Shown: positions 8,403 through 17,878, counted from the stretch's first letter. The stretch: DNA of 64,000 bases from CAMDKS01 sp964402975 (GCA_964402975.1 CAYOEM010000001.1:186001-250000); one strand, 5' to 3'. The notes: generated by a model from the letters alone, not told the origin. Program-made: numbers and translations.

Positions 8403-10042
8403 TGATCAGACGACAATGCAAATGCGATCTTGCACTTAAGGTCGCTCTGGCATCGCTGACATTCTCCTTACTCCTGGCCGCCAGCTTTCCGATGGTTACG
8501 GATGAAGCATATTATATTGATTGGGCCCGCTCCAAAGACTGGCCAAGCCTTGGTTTTTTTGATCACCCACCAGTGGTTAGTTGGATTGGCGCTTTGAGCC
8601 GATTTTTAAATCACATTTTTGCAGCACGTTTAGGCCCATGGTTTTGCGCTATTTTAACAGCTTTCTTCACGTGGCGATTAACAAAGAAAATACGACCTGC
8701 CGGCGCATCCACAGCCACGGCTCTATTTACATCGTCCATCGGGGGACTCGCCAGCGGTTTCCTTTTAACACCGGACACCGGTCTCATGCTCGCCTGGAGC
8801 TTGGCTCTGCACGAGGGGTTTTGCGCGCTTCACAAGAACCCGAAACGCTGGCTAACAGCCGGATTAGTTACTGGCTTCGGTATTTTAAGTAAATACACGA
8901 TGGTACTAATCGGACCGGTATTTTTGATTGCGCTTCTAAAAGACCCCCGCAAGCAACTTAGAAGCATGTGGCCATACTTAGGGGGGGCAGCGTGTTTCTT
9001 AGTCATAATGCCGCACTTATGGTGGCAGCATCACAACGGCTGGATCACCTTTCGGTTTCAACTTAGACACGGCTTGTCTATTAACCACGAAAGTTACTCT
9101 CGGTCAGAACTTCCGCGAGCATATGAAGCCATCGCTGGATCTAGTGCCTACGAAGCCAAGGATCGACTCCTAAAGGCGATGCACGATGTCCAGGGTTTTG
9201 CAGAAACGATCAAAAAGCCGAAGCCTGAGATTTCTCGGCTTGAGCGAGCGTGGCAATACGCAGGAGACTACCTTGGAGGCGTTACCGCTCTGTGGGGCGG
9301 CTACGCACTAATAACCTTGCTGTATCTTGTTAAAAGAAAAATTCGCCTTCAACCTCTCAACCATTCACAGGCAAACGCAGCATTATCAGCGCTCATAAAA
9401 TCAAGCGTCCTCGTGCCTCTTGTTTTTTTTGGACTCCTGAGCCCCTTCACAAAAATTGAAGCAAATTGGCCCGCTATGCACATGATGGGGCTCGCAATAT
9501 GGATCGGCGCAAGCAGACAAATCAGCCCAAAACTAATTTTTGGTGTATTCACGTTCCATATCGCTCTTTTTTTGGGTTTAGGCCTCATCCTCTATAAGCC
9601 AGACATACTGCAAAAGAGCAGAAACAACCGATTACTACTTGAATCACGTGGGTTTCAGGCACTCGCGAATTGGGCTCAATCGAACTCGTTGAGCGAAGCT
9701 ATCGCTGTCGATAGCTACCAGTTAAAATCAACACTGCGATTTCATGCGCCTAATCTGGATGTCGTGCAATGGCCTGGATTTACGCGGGACTCCGAATACA
9801 CCCGCGGGCGTGATGACGATCTGAATCTTGAACGAAAAATTCGCAATCAAAATAAATTTTTAGCTATTTCAACGAGCGACACACCAATGACAATACCAGG
9901 ATTTGATGCGACATCATTCCGCGGCATTCGAGTCTGCCCAGACGGCTCAATTGGAATTTTCTCGGAGATGTCGACGAAACTTCCATGCGAAAAAGGGCTT
10001 CGAGAGTGGTGGATCACCGAGTACAAGACTCAGAAGCCGTGA
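8402..10042 (+). CDS. ArnT/PMT-like glycosyltransferase, integral membrane
   Basis: 546 residues with many hydrophobic helices and the GT39/GT83-type motif TDEAYYIDWARS...GFFDHPPVVSW near the N-terminus. There the acidic DE(A/P) loop and the DHPP motif are the catalytic and lipid-phosphate-sugar binding marks of the dolichyl-phosphate-mannose and undecaprenyl-linked sugar transferase families. Probably it transfers a sugar from a polyprenyl phosphate to a lipid or protein on the periplasmic face; the acceptor cannot be read. The start overlaps the recD2 stop by one base. Its last 13 bases overlap the convergent kinase gene. Confidence 0.82.
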   Translation: MIRRQCKCDLALKVALASLTFSLLLAASFPMVTDEAYYIDWARSKDWPSLGFFDHPPVVSWIGALSRFLNHIFAARLGPWFCAILTAFFTWRLTKKIRPAGASTATALFTSSIGGLASGFLLTPDTGLMLAWSLALHEGFCALHKNPKRWLTAGLVTGFGILSKYTMVLIGPVFLIALLKDPRKQLRSMWPYLGGAACFLVIMPHLWWQHHNGWITFRFQLRHGLSINHESYSRSELPRAYEAIAGSSAYEAKDRLLKAMHDVQGFAETIKKPKPEISRLERAWQYAGDYLGGVTALWGGYALITLLYLVKRKIRLQPLNHSQANAALSALIKSSVLVPLVFFGLLSPFTKIEANWPAMHMMGLAIWIGASRQISPKLIFGVFTFHIALFLGLGLILYKPDILQKSRNNRLLLESRGFQALANWAQSNSLSEAIAVDSYQLKSTLRFHAPNLDVVQWPGFTRDSEYTRGRDDDLNLERKIRNQNKFLAISTSDTPMTIPGFDATSFRGIRVCPDGSIGIFSEMSTKLPCEKGLREWWITEYKTQKP

Positions 10043-10971
10043 TAAATATTTTGCTGTGGGCCATTGAATGGGACTTTGGTTAATCCCTTGTCAGCAAGGT
10101 ATTGATGTATTGCGTAGCGAGCAAATCTTATGTTGTATAATTTAACAATTTCATAGGCAGCAAACATCATCTCATCAGCTGCTGCGAATCGCTTCGCTGG
10201 ATTGAATGCTAGAGCTTTTTCCAAGAACAATCTAATTCGTTTTGTCATCTTTTGATCGTTTGTCTGAATGATCGCAAAGTTGATTTTTTTCATAGCAGCC
10301 AAATTCTTTGCTCCGTCTTTAGTTGCGGCGACAGCTTTTTGTCCGACCAACAATTCATAAAGGATGAGACCTGCGCAATACAGATCGGTCTCAGGCGTTA
10401 TGCCAGATCCAGTGATGTGCTCGGGCGCATAGTAACCTGGAGTGCCCAGCGAATAATTCTTGTAATCTTCCACTTCCTGCTTGATCGACAGACCGAAATC
10501 CGTAAGCGCGACTCTGCCATTCATATCTACTAAATAGTTTGCGGCGGACAGGTCTGAATGAATCGTGTTGTGCAGATGAAGATAATCAATGCCTTTCAAG
10601 ATGTCTATCAGCATGCAAAGAGCCACGATCGCCGGCATGCGACCTGTTTTTTTATAGAGATTGTAACCCGACCAACCCTCAATAAACTCAGTCACGATGT
10701 AGCAGTTTGGGGGATCAAAGTAGGAGTCTAGATAACTAACTATATGACGATGACTAAAACTAGCCATAATCAGTAATTCACGATGAAAATGCCCTAGCCG
10801 TTTTGGGTCTCTTAGTAGCGAGTCGTGCAGAAGTTTTACGGCCACAGTTCTACCACTACGTTCATCGATCGCACGGAAAACCCGGCCCACACCACCAGCA
10901 CCAACCTCTTGAATAAGGCGATACGGCCCGAGCTGAATTGGCAATTCTACGGCTTGATTAGACTGAGACAC
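10030..10971 (-). CDS. Hanks-type Ser/Thr protein kinase, cytosolic
   Basis: Compact kinase of 313 residues without membrane segment or sensor domain. Using the GTG at 10971 (GGAG 11 nt upstream), the glycine loop GAGGVG lies at 24-29, the ATP Lys in VAVKLL at 46, the catalytic loop HSDLSAAN at 138-145, DFG at 158-160, and GTPGYYAPE in the activation segment. The usual HRDLKPEN has lost both Arg (to Ser) and the catalytic-loop Lys (to Ser); the Asp and Asn remain. It may be active with altered regulation, since an HRD Arg loss usually means no activation-loop phosphorylation is needed. A TTG at 11019 would extend it by 16 residues without a ribosome site. Confidence 0.85.
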   Translation of the reverse strand: MSQSNQAVELPIQLGPYRLIQEVGAGGVGRVFRAIDERSGRTVAVKLLHDSLLRDPKRLGHFHRELLIMASFSHRHIVSYLDSYFDPPNCYIVTEFIEGWSGYNLYKKTGRMPAIVALCMLIDILKGIDYLHLHNTIHSDLSAANYLVDMNGRVALTDFGLSIKQEVEDYKNYSLGTPGYYAPEHITGSGITPETDLYCAGLILYELLVGQKAVAATKDGAKNLAAMKKINFAIIQTNDQKMTKRIRLFLEKALAFNPAKRFAAADEMMFAAYEIVKLYNIRFARYAIHQYLADKGLTKVPFNGPQQNIYHGF

Positions 10972-11131
10972 GTTGCAGGTTGCTCCATTAAAAAGCCAGA
11001 AAACACCGGTTGATGCCAATCTTATCGGCCCACTGCCAGCGAAACTCTAGTGAGACTCATTATTTTTTCTGCAAAATATGGATAAAAAGGCAGAGTTTTC
11101 ATACTATTGAGTAGATTAAAGGGAGTCAAAA

Positions 11132-12019
11132 CTGTCTATTTTTCAACGACATACTTTTGCTGCTAAGTTCAGAGAGTTCCTGGAACAAAACGAATTTGAG
11201 TTCGCTCCGGGGCGACTTCCTCGATCTGATGGTTTTACCAACGTGCTTGAAATGGGAACCCGCTCCACTCATGGGAGACCCACTGTTCTGTTCTTGCACG
11301 GGCTCGGCAACGATCTCTTCTTTCCCAATATTGGTTTTTACAGGCAGATTCTGCAGGCCGGATTTAACATCTTAACGGCCGACTTGGATGGGCACGGCCG
11401 CGAAGGCACATCTACCTTTTCGGAGCAAAACTTGACATCACTGGTCGAGGACCTAATCCGCAACAGCCAATGGATACGTGCTAGCAGCTGCAACATACAC
11501 TTGTGTGGCTTTAGTCTTGGGGGAGTTTTAGTACTTGATTATGCGTCACGTCGCCCTGAGCGGATAAAAAGCGTATCGACTATCGGTATGCCACTGATAT
11601 TAAAAAGCGATCTTGGCATGATCAGTGAGGTCTTCACACCCTGGCTTAAATCCTTCCGCTCCGCTTTACAAGACTACGGCCTACCAGGAATTCAGCCTGC
11701 TTTCGGCCCGATCCTGCGAGGGCGCTACCCGGTCCGCCTGCAAGCGGCCGAGACAGCAAATTACCTTCAAATTGCGGGCCGTCTTATCCGGCGCATCGAC
11801 CCGAAAAGCCGCCTGCAAAAGGTTCAAGCACCTATTCATTACCTTGCTGGAAGCCTCGATTTTATCGGGTATCAGCGCGGCACTGCCGATTTTCTGGACG
11901 CTCTGCAGGGAAAACCGGGATTTACTCGACACATAATTCCCAGAGAGAACCATTTCTCCATCATGCTAAGCCCAAAAACACCGGCTATCATCGCAGACTT
12001 GTTGCGAAAAGTACCTTGA
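11132..12019 (+). CDS. Alpha/beta hydrolase, probable CTG start
   Basis: Alpha/beta hydrolase fold: oxyanion-loop HGLG after VLFLH, TADLDGHGREG, nucleophile elbow GFSLGG (Ser), late Asp in GSLDF, and His in ENHFS. This fits an esterase, lipase or monoacylglycerol-lipase-like enzyme; substrate unknown. The first conventional in-frame start is GTG 11243, with no ribosome site, and it would cut off the first strands. The frame is open back to a TAA at 11117 and reads as protein (for example FREFLEQNEFEFAPGRLPR). AAAGGGAG sits six bases before a CTG at 11132, so a CTG start is likely. If not, use 11243. Confidence 0.78.
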   Translation: MSIFQRHTFAAKFREFLEQNEFEFAPGRLPRSDGFTNVLEMGTRSTHGRPTVLFLHGLGNDLFFPNIGFYRQILQAGFNILTADLDGHGREGTSTFSEQNLTSLVEDLIRNSQWIRASSCNIHLCGFSLGGVLVLDYASRRPERIKSVSTIGMPLILKSDLGMISEVFTPWLKSFRSALQDYGLPGIQPAFGPILRGRYPVRLQAAETANYLQIAGRLIRRIDPKSRLQKVQAPIHYLAGSLDFIGYQRGTADFLDALQGKPGFTRHIIPRENHFSIMLSPKTPAIIADLLRKVP

Positions 12020-12071
12020 AAAGGGTATAAGATTGGTCCTGCTTTCATCAATTTTCTGCACAGAGGGTGCC

Positions 12072-13703
12072 ATGTCAAACGGTATATTTTCAACTCCGCA
12101 GCCAATAAACGAGCCCGTCAAAGCATTCGCGCCAAAATCCGCTGAAAAGCTTGAAGTCAAAAAAGCTCTGTCTGAATTGAAAAGTCAGAACACAAAAATA
12201 CCTTTAGTCATTGGTGGAGAACACATCTTTACTTCCGCCGCAGAACCAATCATTTGCCCACACAACAAGTCTTTGATTCTTGGACAAACCGCTCGAGCAA
12301 CAGCCAAAGAAGCCACACTTGCTATCGAGGCCTCGAGTAAAGCAAGAAAAAGTTGGGCAGATCTTCCCTGGGAGGACCGCGCAGCGGTTTTCCTTAAAGC
12401 CGGGGACCTACTCGCCACAAAATACCGGGCTAAGATGAATGCTGCGACTATGTTGTGTCAGAGCAAGACCATATATCAGGCAGAAATCGATAGTGCCTGT
12501 GAACTGATCGACTTTTTCCGATTTAATGTTCACTTTGCGGAACAAATCTATCGCCAACAACCCCATTCTCCCGCAGGCCAGTGGAACCGCCTGACCGCGA
12601 GGGGACTCGAAGGATTCGTATACGCCGTCGCACCTTTCAACTTCACGTCCATTTCGGTTAACCTGGCGGCCGCACCCGCAATCATGGGTTGTTCAGTTCT
12701 CTGGAAGCCTGCGGCTACGGCGACCTTGTCATCCTGGATAGGGATGCAGGTTCTCGAGGAGGCAGGTCTACCTCCAGGGGTCATCAATTTTGTTCCAGGA
12801 AATTCCTCAGAAATTTCAAAGGTGGCCATTAGTCACAAAGAATTGGCCGGGATCCATTTCACTGGTTCCACAGCAACATTTAACATGCTTTGGCAGACCG
12901 TCGGATCAAATCTCTCAAGCTACGCAGCTTACCCACGATTGGTTGGCGAAACAGGCGGAAAAGACTTCGTTTTTGCCCACCACTCTGCCGATGTTGACAT
13001 GCTCGTAGTCGCACTAGTAAGAGGCGCGTTTGAATATCAAGGGCAAAAATGCTCAGCGGCTTCGAGGGCCTACATTCCAAAGTCCATCTGGCCAAAAGTG
13101 AAAGAAAAGTTGGTCGCGATGACTGAAGAGCTGAAAATGGGAGATGTCGAGGACTTTACAAATTTCGTCGGCGCCGTAATTGATGAGCGCTCTTTCAACA
13201 AAATTAAAGGCTATATTGATCACGCGAAAGCGGACAACTCGTGTAAAATCATCGCTGGCGGTCAGTGTGACTCATCCAAAGGATTTTTCATTAGACCGAC
13301 CGTCATTGAGACCAGTGATCCAAAGTCAAAAACTATGGTTGAAGAAATTTTTGGCCCGGTTCTTACCGTATTCGTTTACGACGACAAAGATTTTGATCAT
13401 GCTTTGAAGCTGTGCGACAGCGCCACACCGTACGCCCTAACTGGCGCCATTTTTGCCAAGGATCGCCATACAATTAGCAACATGAGTCTTGCCCTCGAGA
13501 ACGCCGCCGGCAACTTCTATATCAACGACAAACCAACTGGCGCAGTAGTTGGCCAGCAACCATTTGGCGGCGCAAGGGCTTCGGGTACTAACGATAAGGC
13601 TGGATCGGTTTATAATCTACTTCGGTGGGTCAACCACAGAACTATCAAAGAAAACTTCCTACCTATTGTCGACTATCGTTACCCTTTTATGGCTGAACCG
13701 TGA
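12072..13703 (+). CDS. pruA: L-glutamate gamma-semialdehyde (P5C) dehydrogenase
   Basis: Aldehyde dehydrogenase of the RocA/PruA type, NAD-dependent, which oxidises glutamate semialdehyde to glutamate in proline breakdown. Seen: FVYAVAPFNFTSI, LWKPAATATL, HFTGSTATFN, catalytic Glu in LVGETGGKD, and the catalytic Cys in YQGQKCSAASRAY, which is specific to this subfamily. The C-terminus has QQPFGGARASGTNDK. It is a single-domain enzyme; the PutA-like proline dehydrogenase partner is not in the window. The ATG at 12072 has AGAGGG just upstream; an extended start at 12033 has no ribosome site. The stop overlaps the start of rlmM by four bases. Confidence 0.93.
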   Translation: MSNGIFSTPQPINEPVKAFAPKSAEKLEVKKALSELKSQNTKIPLVIGGEHIFTSAAEPIICPHNKSLILGQTARATAKEATLAIEASSKARKSWADLPWEDRAAVFLKAGDLLATKYRAKMNAATMLCQSKTIYQAEIDSACELIDFFRFNVHFAEQIYRQQPHSPAGQWNRLTARGLEGFVYAVAPFNFTSISVNLAAAPAIMGCSVLWKPAATATLSSWIGMQVLEEAGLPPGVINFVPGNSSEISKVAISHKELAGIHFTGSTATFNMLWQTVGSNLSSYAAYPRLVGETGGKDFVFAHHSADVDMLVVALVRGAFEYQGQKCSAASRAYIPKSIWPKVKEKLVAMTEELKMGDVEDFTNFVGAVIDERSFNKIKGYIDHAKADNSCKIIAGGQCDSSKGFFIRPTVIETSDPKSKTMVEEIFGPVLTVFVYDDKDFDHALKLCDSATPYALTGAIFAKDRHTISNMSLALENAAGNFYINDKPTGAVVGQQPFGGARASGTNDKAGSVYNLLRWVNHRTIKENFLPIVDYRYPFMAEP

Positions 13704-14797
13704 ACGCAGTATTTCTCCATGTTCGCCAGGGTTTCGAAGGCGAAGCCCATCAGGAGCTCAACGTCCATATTCAAGCGCTGGACCTCAATTCAAAAGCGAT
13801 CACGCAAAAATCTCAGGCTGATAGCGGCTACGTCATAGCCCTGATAGACGACATCCCTGACGAAAAAACTCGAAGATCCCTAGCCTTTGATTCTCTCATA
13901 TTTGCCAGGCAGCTGATGTGGGTTGTGTCAAAGGTGCATCTTCCCGATGGAGACCGCGTCACACCCTTAACAGAAGTCATCTCTCAAAGACTTATCCACC
14001 TGACTGGTGCAAACGCTCTATCTGCTCTGTTTGTCGAAACACCGGATACAGATAAATCGAAAGAACTCAGCCGTTTCTGCAAATCCTTGGCGAGACCGTT
14101 GGAAAATGCGTTAAACCGTTTGCGTATCTTACCCAAGGGCAAAGGAGCCGCCCACCTGCCCCGAGCTCACGTCATTTTGCTGTCAAACTCCGAAGCTTTG
14201 GTAGCTTTTTCTGATGTTGGCAATTCAAGCCCATGGATCATGGGCATACCCCGCTTGAAATTCCCAAGCGACGCACCTAGTCGAAGCACTCTGAAGCTAG
14301 AAGAAGCTTTTCATGTTTTGATACCGGAATCGCAAAACTCTAGCCTACTCAGGGCCGGCATGATCGCCGTCGATTTAGGCGCGTGCCCGGGCGGTTGGAC
14401 CTACCAGTTTGTGAAACGGAAAATCCGCACTATTGCGGTTGATAATGGCACCATAGCACCATCGTTGATGCAAACCGGCCTTGTCACTCATTTAACAGAA
14501 GATGCATTCAAATTTCGCCCGCAAGGACCGGTCGACTGGCTTGTTTGCGATGTGGTTGAGCAACCATCAAGAATCTCCGATCTGATTGCAATGTGGTTTG
14601 TACGTGGCTACTGCAGATATGCAATTTTCAATTTAAAACTGCCCATGAAGAAACGCTTCGAAGAGGTTTATGATTGTATTGATCACCTTCGCAAAACTTG
14701 TGCACAAGAAGGTCTAACCCTTCATGTTAAAGCTAAACAGCTCTATCACGACCGCAAAGAAGTGACCGTATTCGCTCATTTGAGCCTTAAGAGTTGA
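13700..14797 (+). CDS. rlmM: 23S rRNA 2'-O-methyltransferase RlmM
   Basis: 365-residue enzyme that methylates the 2'-O of C2498 in 23S rRNA. The N-terminal half is THUMP-like and RNA-binding. The Rossmann methyltransferase half has the SAM motif DLGACPGGWTYQFV, then VDNG, DWLVCDVVEQP and FNLKLPMKKR, all hallmark RlmM segments. It starts at GTG inside the pruA stop codon (GTGA), so it depends on translational coupling. Confidence 0.93.
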   Translation: MNAVFLHVRQGFEGEAHQELNVHIQALDLNSKAITQKSQADSGYVIALIDDIPDEKTRRSLAFDSLIFARQLMWVVSKVHLPDGDRVTPLTEVISQRLIHLTGANALSALFVETPDTDKSKELSRFCKSLARPLENALNRLRILPKGKGAAHLPRAHVILLSNSEALVAFSDVGNSSPWIMGIPRLKFPSDAPSRSTLKLEEAFHVLIPESQNSSLLRAGMIAVDLGACPGGWTYQFVKRKIRTIAVDNGTIAPSLMQTGLVTHLTEDAFKFRPQGPVDWLVCDVVEQPSRISDLIAMWFVRGYCRYAIFNLKLPMKKRFEEVYDCIDHLRKTCAQEGLTLHVKAKQLYHDRKEVTVFAHLSLKS

Positions 14798-14857
14798 CGA
14801 TCTGGCCCTTATGTGTTTCCATCTATGTCCCAGAACTTAGCTTCCAGGAGGGGTACA

Positions 14858-15442
14858 ATGGGTGTTTTAGTCGGTAAAAAGGCTCCAGATTTTAAAGCGA
14901 CAGCAGTCGTCAATGGTAATGATTTCAAAGAAGTCAAACTCAGTGATTATCAAGGCAAGTACGTTGTGATGTTCTTTTACCCTTTGGACTTCACATTTGT
15001 ATGTCCAACAGAACTTCACGCATTTCAGGAAAAGTTAGATACGTTTAAAAAACTGAACTGTGAAGTTTTAGGCGTATCCATCGATAGCCACTTCTCACAT
15101 CTTGCTTGGCTCAATACACCGCGGACGGAGGGTGGAATCAAAGGTGTGACTTATCCGGTTATTGCGGACATTCACAAAACAATTAGTCGCGATTACGACG
15201 TTCTGATCCCTGAGGCTGGCGTTGCGCTTCGTGGCACATTCCTCATCGATAAAAATGGCGTCGTCCAACAGCAGACAATTAACAATTTGCCATTGGGCAG
15301 AAGTGTTGACGAAATGATCCGACTTCTGGAAGCCCTTCAGTACACTGAAAGTCACGGAGAGGTCTGTCCTGCAAACTGGAAAAAAGGCGAAACTGCTATG
15401 AAGGCGACGCAAGAAGGTCTTAAGTCCTACTTCAAAAAGTAA
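14858..15442 (+). CDS. Typical 2-Cys peroxiredoxin (AhpC/Prx)
   Basis: 194 residues. Peroxidatic Cys at about 49 in FYPLDFTFVCPTE and resolving Cys at about 170 in GEVCPANW mark a typical 2-Cys peroxiredoxin that reduces H2O2, peroxynitrite and alkyl peroxides. GGIKG (GG-L/I-G region) and a C-terminal helix of the YF type (LKSYFKK) suggest a eukaryote-like, hyperoxidation-sensitive form. AGGAGGGG 5 nt before the ATG at 14858 is the best start; the upstream ATGs have no ribosome site. A strong terminator follows; no OxyR or AhpF is nearby. Confidence 0.93.
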   Translation: MGVLVGKKAPDFKATAVVNGNDFKEVKLSDYQGKYVVMFFYPLDFTFVCPTELHAFQEKLDTFKKLNCEVLGVSIDSHFSHLAWLNTPRTEGGIKGVTYPVIADIHKTISRDYDVLIPEAGVALRGTFLIDKNGVVQQQTINNLPLGRSVDEMIRLLEALQYTESHGEVCPANWKKGETAMKATQEGLKSYFKK

Positions 15443-15467
15443 TATCTAAAATTTGACGATAAACTGA

Positions 15468-15502
15468 AAACCCGCGGGACGAAATCACCGCGGGTTTTTT
15501 GT
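15468..15502 (+). terminator. Rho-independent terminator after the peroxiredoxin gene
   Basis: AAACCCGCGG (15468-15477) pairs with CCGCGGGTTT (15488-15497) and a run of T follows. On the other strand the hairpin is followed by TTTTC, so it may also serve the convergent lipoprotein gene. Confidence 0.9.
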
Positions 15503-15516
15503 CATCACCAATGGAC

Positions 15517-16425
15517 TCAGGGCAGATAATTCTTTAATACGCCATCGCCAAAGTCTACCTGAACAAGCTTGAACGACCTCGTCGCTGTGTCAATGTACCA
15601 CGTGACAGACTTCGGCAGCCCCATTGCATGGTTAGCCGTCTCGCCGCCGAAATCGTAAGCCATTTTAACTGCCATTTCCGCGTTTATGGTTGTCTTCCCG
15701 TTAGCCCCCATAATTGCAATCGAGCTCGCTACCGGCTGTGATGTCACGGCCCCAGTCCAGCTGGATCCATTCGGCACGTTAGGGTCGGTTGAATCGGTGA
15801 CCTTCGCTGTAATCTGCTTCCAAACTCTCTTCACACCAATCTCCGATTGCAGGCGACTGAGATCCGCCCTTAGCACGGGCGCAAGCGGCAAGGGCTTATC
15901 AAGACTAATTGATACTTTTTCAGTGGACCCGCGATTAATTTCGATTGCGGGTTGGAAGCTACAAAAAACACCTCGCCAGTCGGGGTAGATTTCCCCAACC
16001 TTTGCCCTCTCGGCGGGAGGTAGAAGATCTGCCGCAAAACCAGCAGAATGTTTAGCAAGGACCGCGCTTGCCTGCGATGATTGAACTGTCGGCGAAAACT
16101 GGGCCGAATATGTGCCCACACTCCGTGTCAAAGACTCTTCGAAAACACTATTACCGGTCAGAGTCGTCTGAACCTGCCAAGTAAAAATTTCTCCTGTTGT
16201 CATTGTCATGGGCATGGGTACCATACTTAGACGCCGAGACTCAAACACTGTACTGGGCTTACTCATATCGAAGCCACACTTTGAAAGCTCAAATACTGTC
16301 TCGTCCGAGGCTACAACAGCCTTGCCGTCATCGCCTCGCTTTGATCCACCCAAGTCAGGCATGTCCGAACCACAGCCAGTCACGTTAAGTGATACGTAGC
16401 AAATAGATAAAAGCCTCTTAAACAT
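15517..16425 (-). CDS. Paralogous lipoprotein, family copy D (divergent)
   Basis: ATG at 16425 with GGAGG about 10 nt upstream; a TTG or GTG-type extension to 16470 has no ribosome site. The signal peptide ends in NVTGC. The family layout is kept: FELSKCG after the linker, YPDWRGVFC in the centre (compare NPEYKGLLC), and YDFGG...GLPKSVTWYIDTATRSFKLV near the end. It is about 10 kb from copies A-C, shorter and more divergent, so it is an older duplicate. Function unknown; periplasm-facing lipoprotein. Confidence 0.75.
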   Translation of the reverse strand: MFKRLLSICYVSLNVTGCGSDMPDLGGSKRGDDGKAVVASDETVFELSKCGFDMSKPSTVFESRRLSMVPMPMTMTTGEIFTWQVQTTLTGNSVFEESLTRSVGTYSAQFSPTVQSSQASAVLAKHSAGFAADLLPPAERAKVGEIYPDWRGVFCSFQPAIEINRGSTEKVSISLDKPLPLAPVLRADLSRLQSEIGVKRVWKQITAKVTDSTDPNVPNGSSWTGAVTSQPVASSIAIMGANGKTTINAEMAVKMAYDFGGETANHAMGLPKSVTWYIDTATRSFKLVQVDFGDGVLKNYLP

Positions 16426-16547
16426 GACCCGGTTCCTCCAAGTATTGTAAGCACCGCACAGGGCCCACACACGCCTGGGTCTTCGGCATCTGTTTGAGAC
16501 TAATTCAACTAAATATTACAACATCATGATTTTATTGATATAAATTT

Positions 16548-17741
16548 TTAAATTTTCCGAAGAAGAAACCCCTTGAGGTAAAGGGACTCGGGGAATGTCA
16601 GTAATGTGGGATGACATTCTGCTTGGCTAAGATGCCTGATGATTTGCATTTGAGACCCTGCGTCGACACTAGCCCCAAACACAACTTTTTGAAATAAGTC
16701 ACGACTGATCAGACCGCTACAAGAAAACGTAGCCAGCATACCGCCTTCGCGTAGGAGCTGCATGGCTATTAGATTAAGATCTTTATAACCCCTGCAAGCT
16801 CGGTCCACTTGAGCATTTGACGAGGCAAACTTCGGCGGATCGAGCACAATGAGATCAAAAGATTGGCCCCTGGATTTGAGATCTCGTAGAAATTGAAAAA
16901 CATCCGCTTTTATAAAGCTATCCTTCGGGACGTTGAACCCATTATTGGATAAATTTTTTACTGCTATATCGAGGGCAGGAGCACTTTCATCAACGCTTAC
17001 AATATTTTTTGCACCACCCATCATTGCAGCCACAGAAAATCCGCCCGTAAATGAAAAGCAATTGAGTACAGTCAAATCCTTACTATAACCTCTAATCAGA
17101 GCGCGGTTATCCCTTTGATCTAGATAGAAACCGGTTTTGTGACCCTGCTTAACATCTACAAGTAAACTCATACCATTTTCCATTACGGGAATCAGGGAGC
17201 GATCTTCCTCACCAAAAACGAGCTCGCTGCGCATCACAAGCCCCTCCTTCTCCCTCACCGCATCATCACTTCTCTCGTATACGCCGGTGGGCTTACATAT
17301 ATCGATCAGTGATTCGATAATCTCCTTGCGCCAAACCTCCATACCAGCCGTTACAATCTGAAAAACAATCCAATCACCATATCTATCGACAATCAAACCA
17401 GGCAACAGATCTGACTCGTGAGCTACCAACCTCGCACAATTAGTTTGACCACCTTCAAATATTCGGGCTCGACGCTCAATTGAGCTCCTAATTCTATTTT
17501 TTATAAACTTAGAATCGATCATCTGCGTCTGATCTGTGGTCAAAATACGAACGCGAATCTGCGAGAGCGGATTGAAATAGCCCCTAGCTAAAAATGTCTT
17601 TTTAGAATCCAAAATATCGACTAAGAGGCCGCGAGCATTTCCAGCAGGCTCCTTGGCAATAGCCCCACTAAAGATCCAAGGATGGCCCAGCCGAACCGCA
17701 CGCTCTTTTCCGGGTTTTAATACGACCACTCCATGATTCAT
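16548..17741 (-). CDS. rlmI: 23S rRNA m5C methyltransferase RlmI-like
   Basis: 397 residues. N-terminal PUA-type RNA-binding domain (KPGKERAVRLGHPWIFSGAI) followed by a Rossmann SAM methyltransferase core: LNCFSFTGGFSV (motif I), VSVDESAPAL, FDLIVLDPPKFA (catalytic motif IV with DPPKF), and a Cys-containing FSCSGLI loop. RlmI methylates C5 of C1962 of 23S rRNA. ATG 17741 chosen because GGAGG lies 6 nt upstream. The longer open frame to 18035 overlaps the divergent tetR gene and does not read as protein. Confidence 0.9.
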   Translation of the reverse strand: MNHGVVVLKPGKERAVRLGHPWIFSGAIAKEPAGNARGLLVDILDSKKTFLARGYFNPLSQIRVRILTTDQTQMIDSKFIKNRIRSSIERRARIFEGGQTNCARLVAHESDLLPGLIVDRYGDWIVFQIVTAGMEVWRKEIIESLIDICKPTGVYERSDDAVREKEGLVMRSELVFGEEDRSLIPVMENGMSLLVDVKQGHKTGFYLDQRDNRALIRGYSKDLTVLNCFSFTGGFSVAAMMGGAKNIVSVDESAPALDIAVKNLSNNGFNVPKDSFIKADVFQFLRDLKSRGQSFDLIVLDPPKFASSNAQVDRACRGYKDLNLIAMQLLREGGMLATFSCSGLISRDLFQKVVFGASVDAGSQMQIIRHLSQAECHPTLLTFPESLYLKGFLLRKI

Positions 17742-17808
17742 TCTTAGCCTCCGCGCACCACGAAACCAGGTTGCACCGCTTGTTGGACATTCGTTTGCAT
17801 AATTTAAA

Positions 17809-17818
17809 CAAACGTTTG
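17809..17818. promoter_or_regulatory. CAAACGTTTG palindrome, candidate TetR operator
   Basis: A perfect 10-bp palindrome lies between rlmI and the tetR start, with a related half-site TCGTTTGC about 15 bases to the left. Members of the TetR family often bind such palindromes in their own promoter. The assignment is inference. Confidence 0.35.
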
Positions 17819-17878
17819 AATAATTCCTGATTCGGGTTAAAATATTGGTTATTGTAGCCCGACCACGCAAGGTAAACC

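Noticed and set aside
12058..12075. Minus-strand sigma-54-like motif (TGGCAC, 5 bases, GTGCA) in the pruA start
   Set aside because: The -12 part is imperfect and it would transcribe antisense to the upstream hydrolase gene; probably chance.
17790..17800. Second half-site TCGTTTGC near the tetR palindrome as an independent operator
   Set aside because: A single half-site is too short to support on its own; mentioned only as context for the palindrome.
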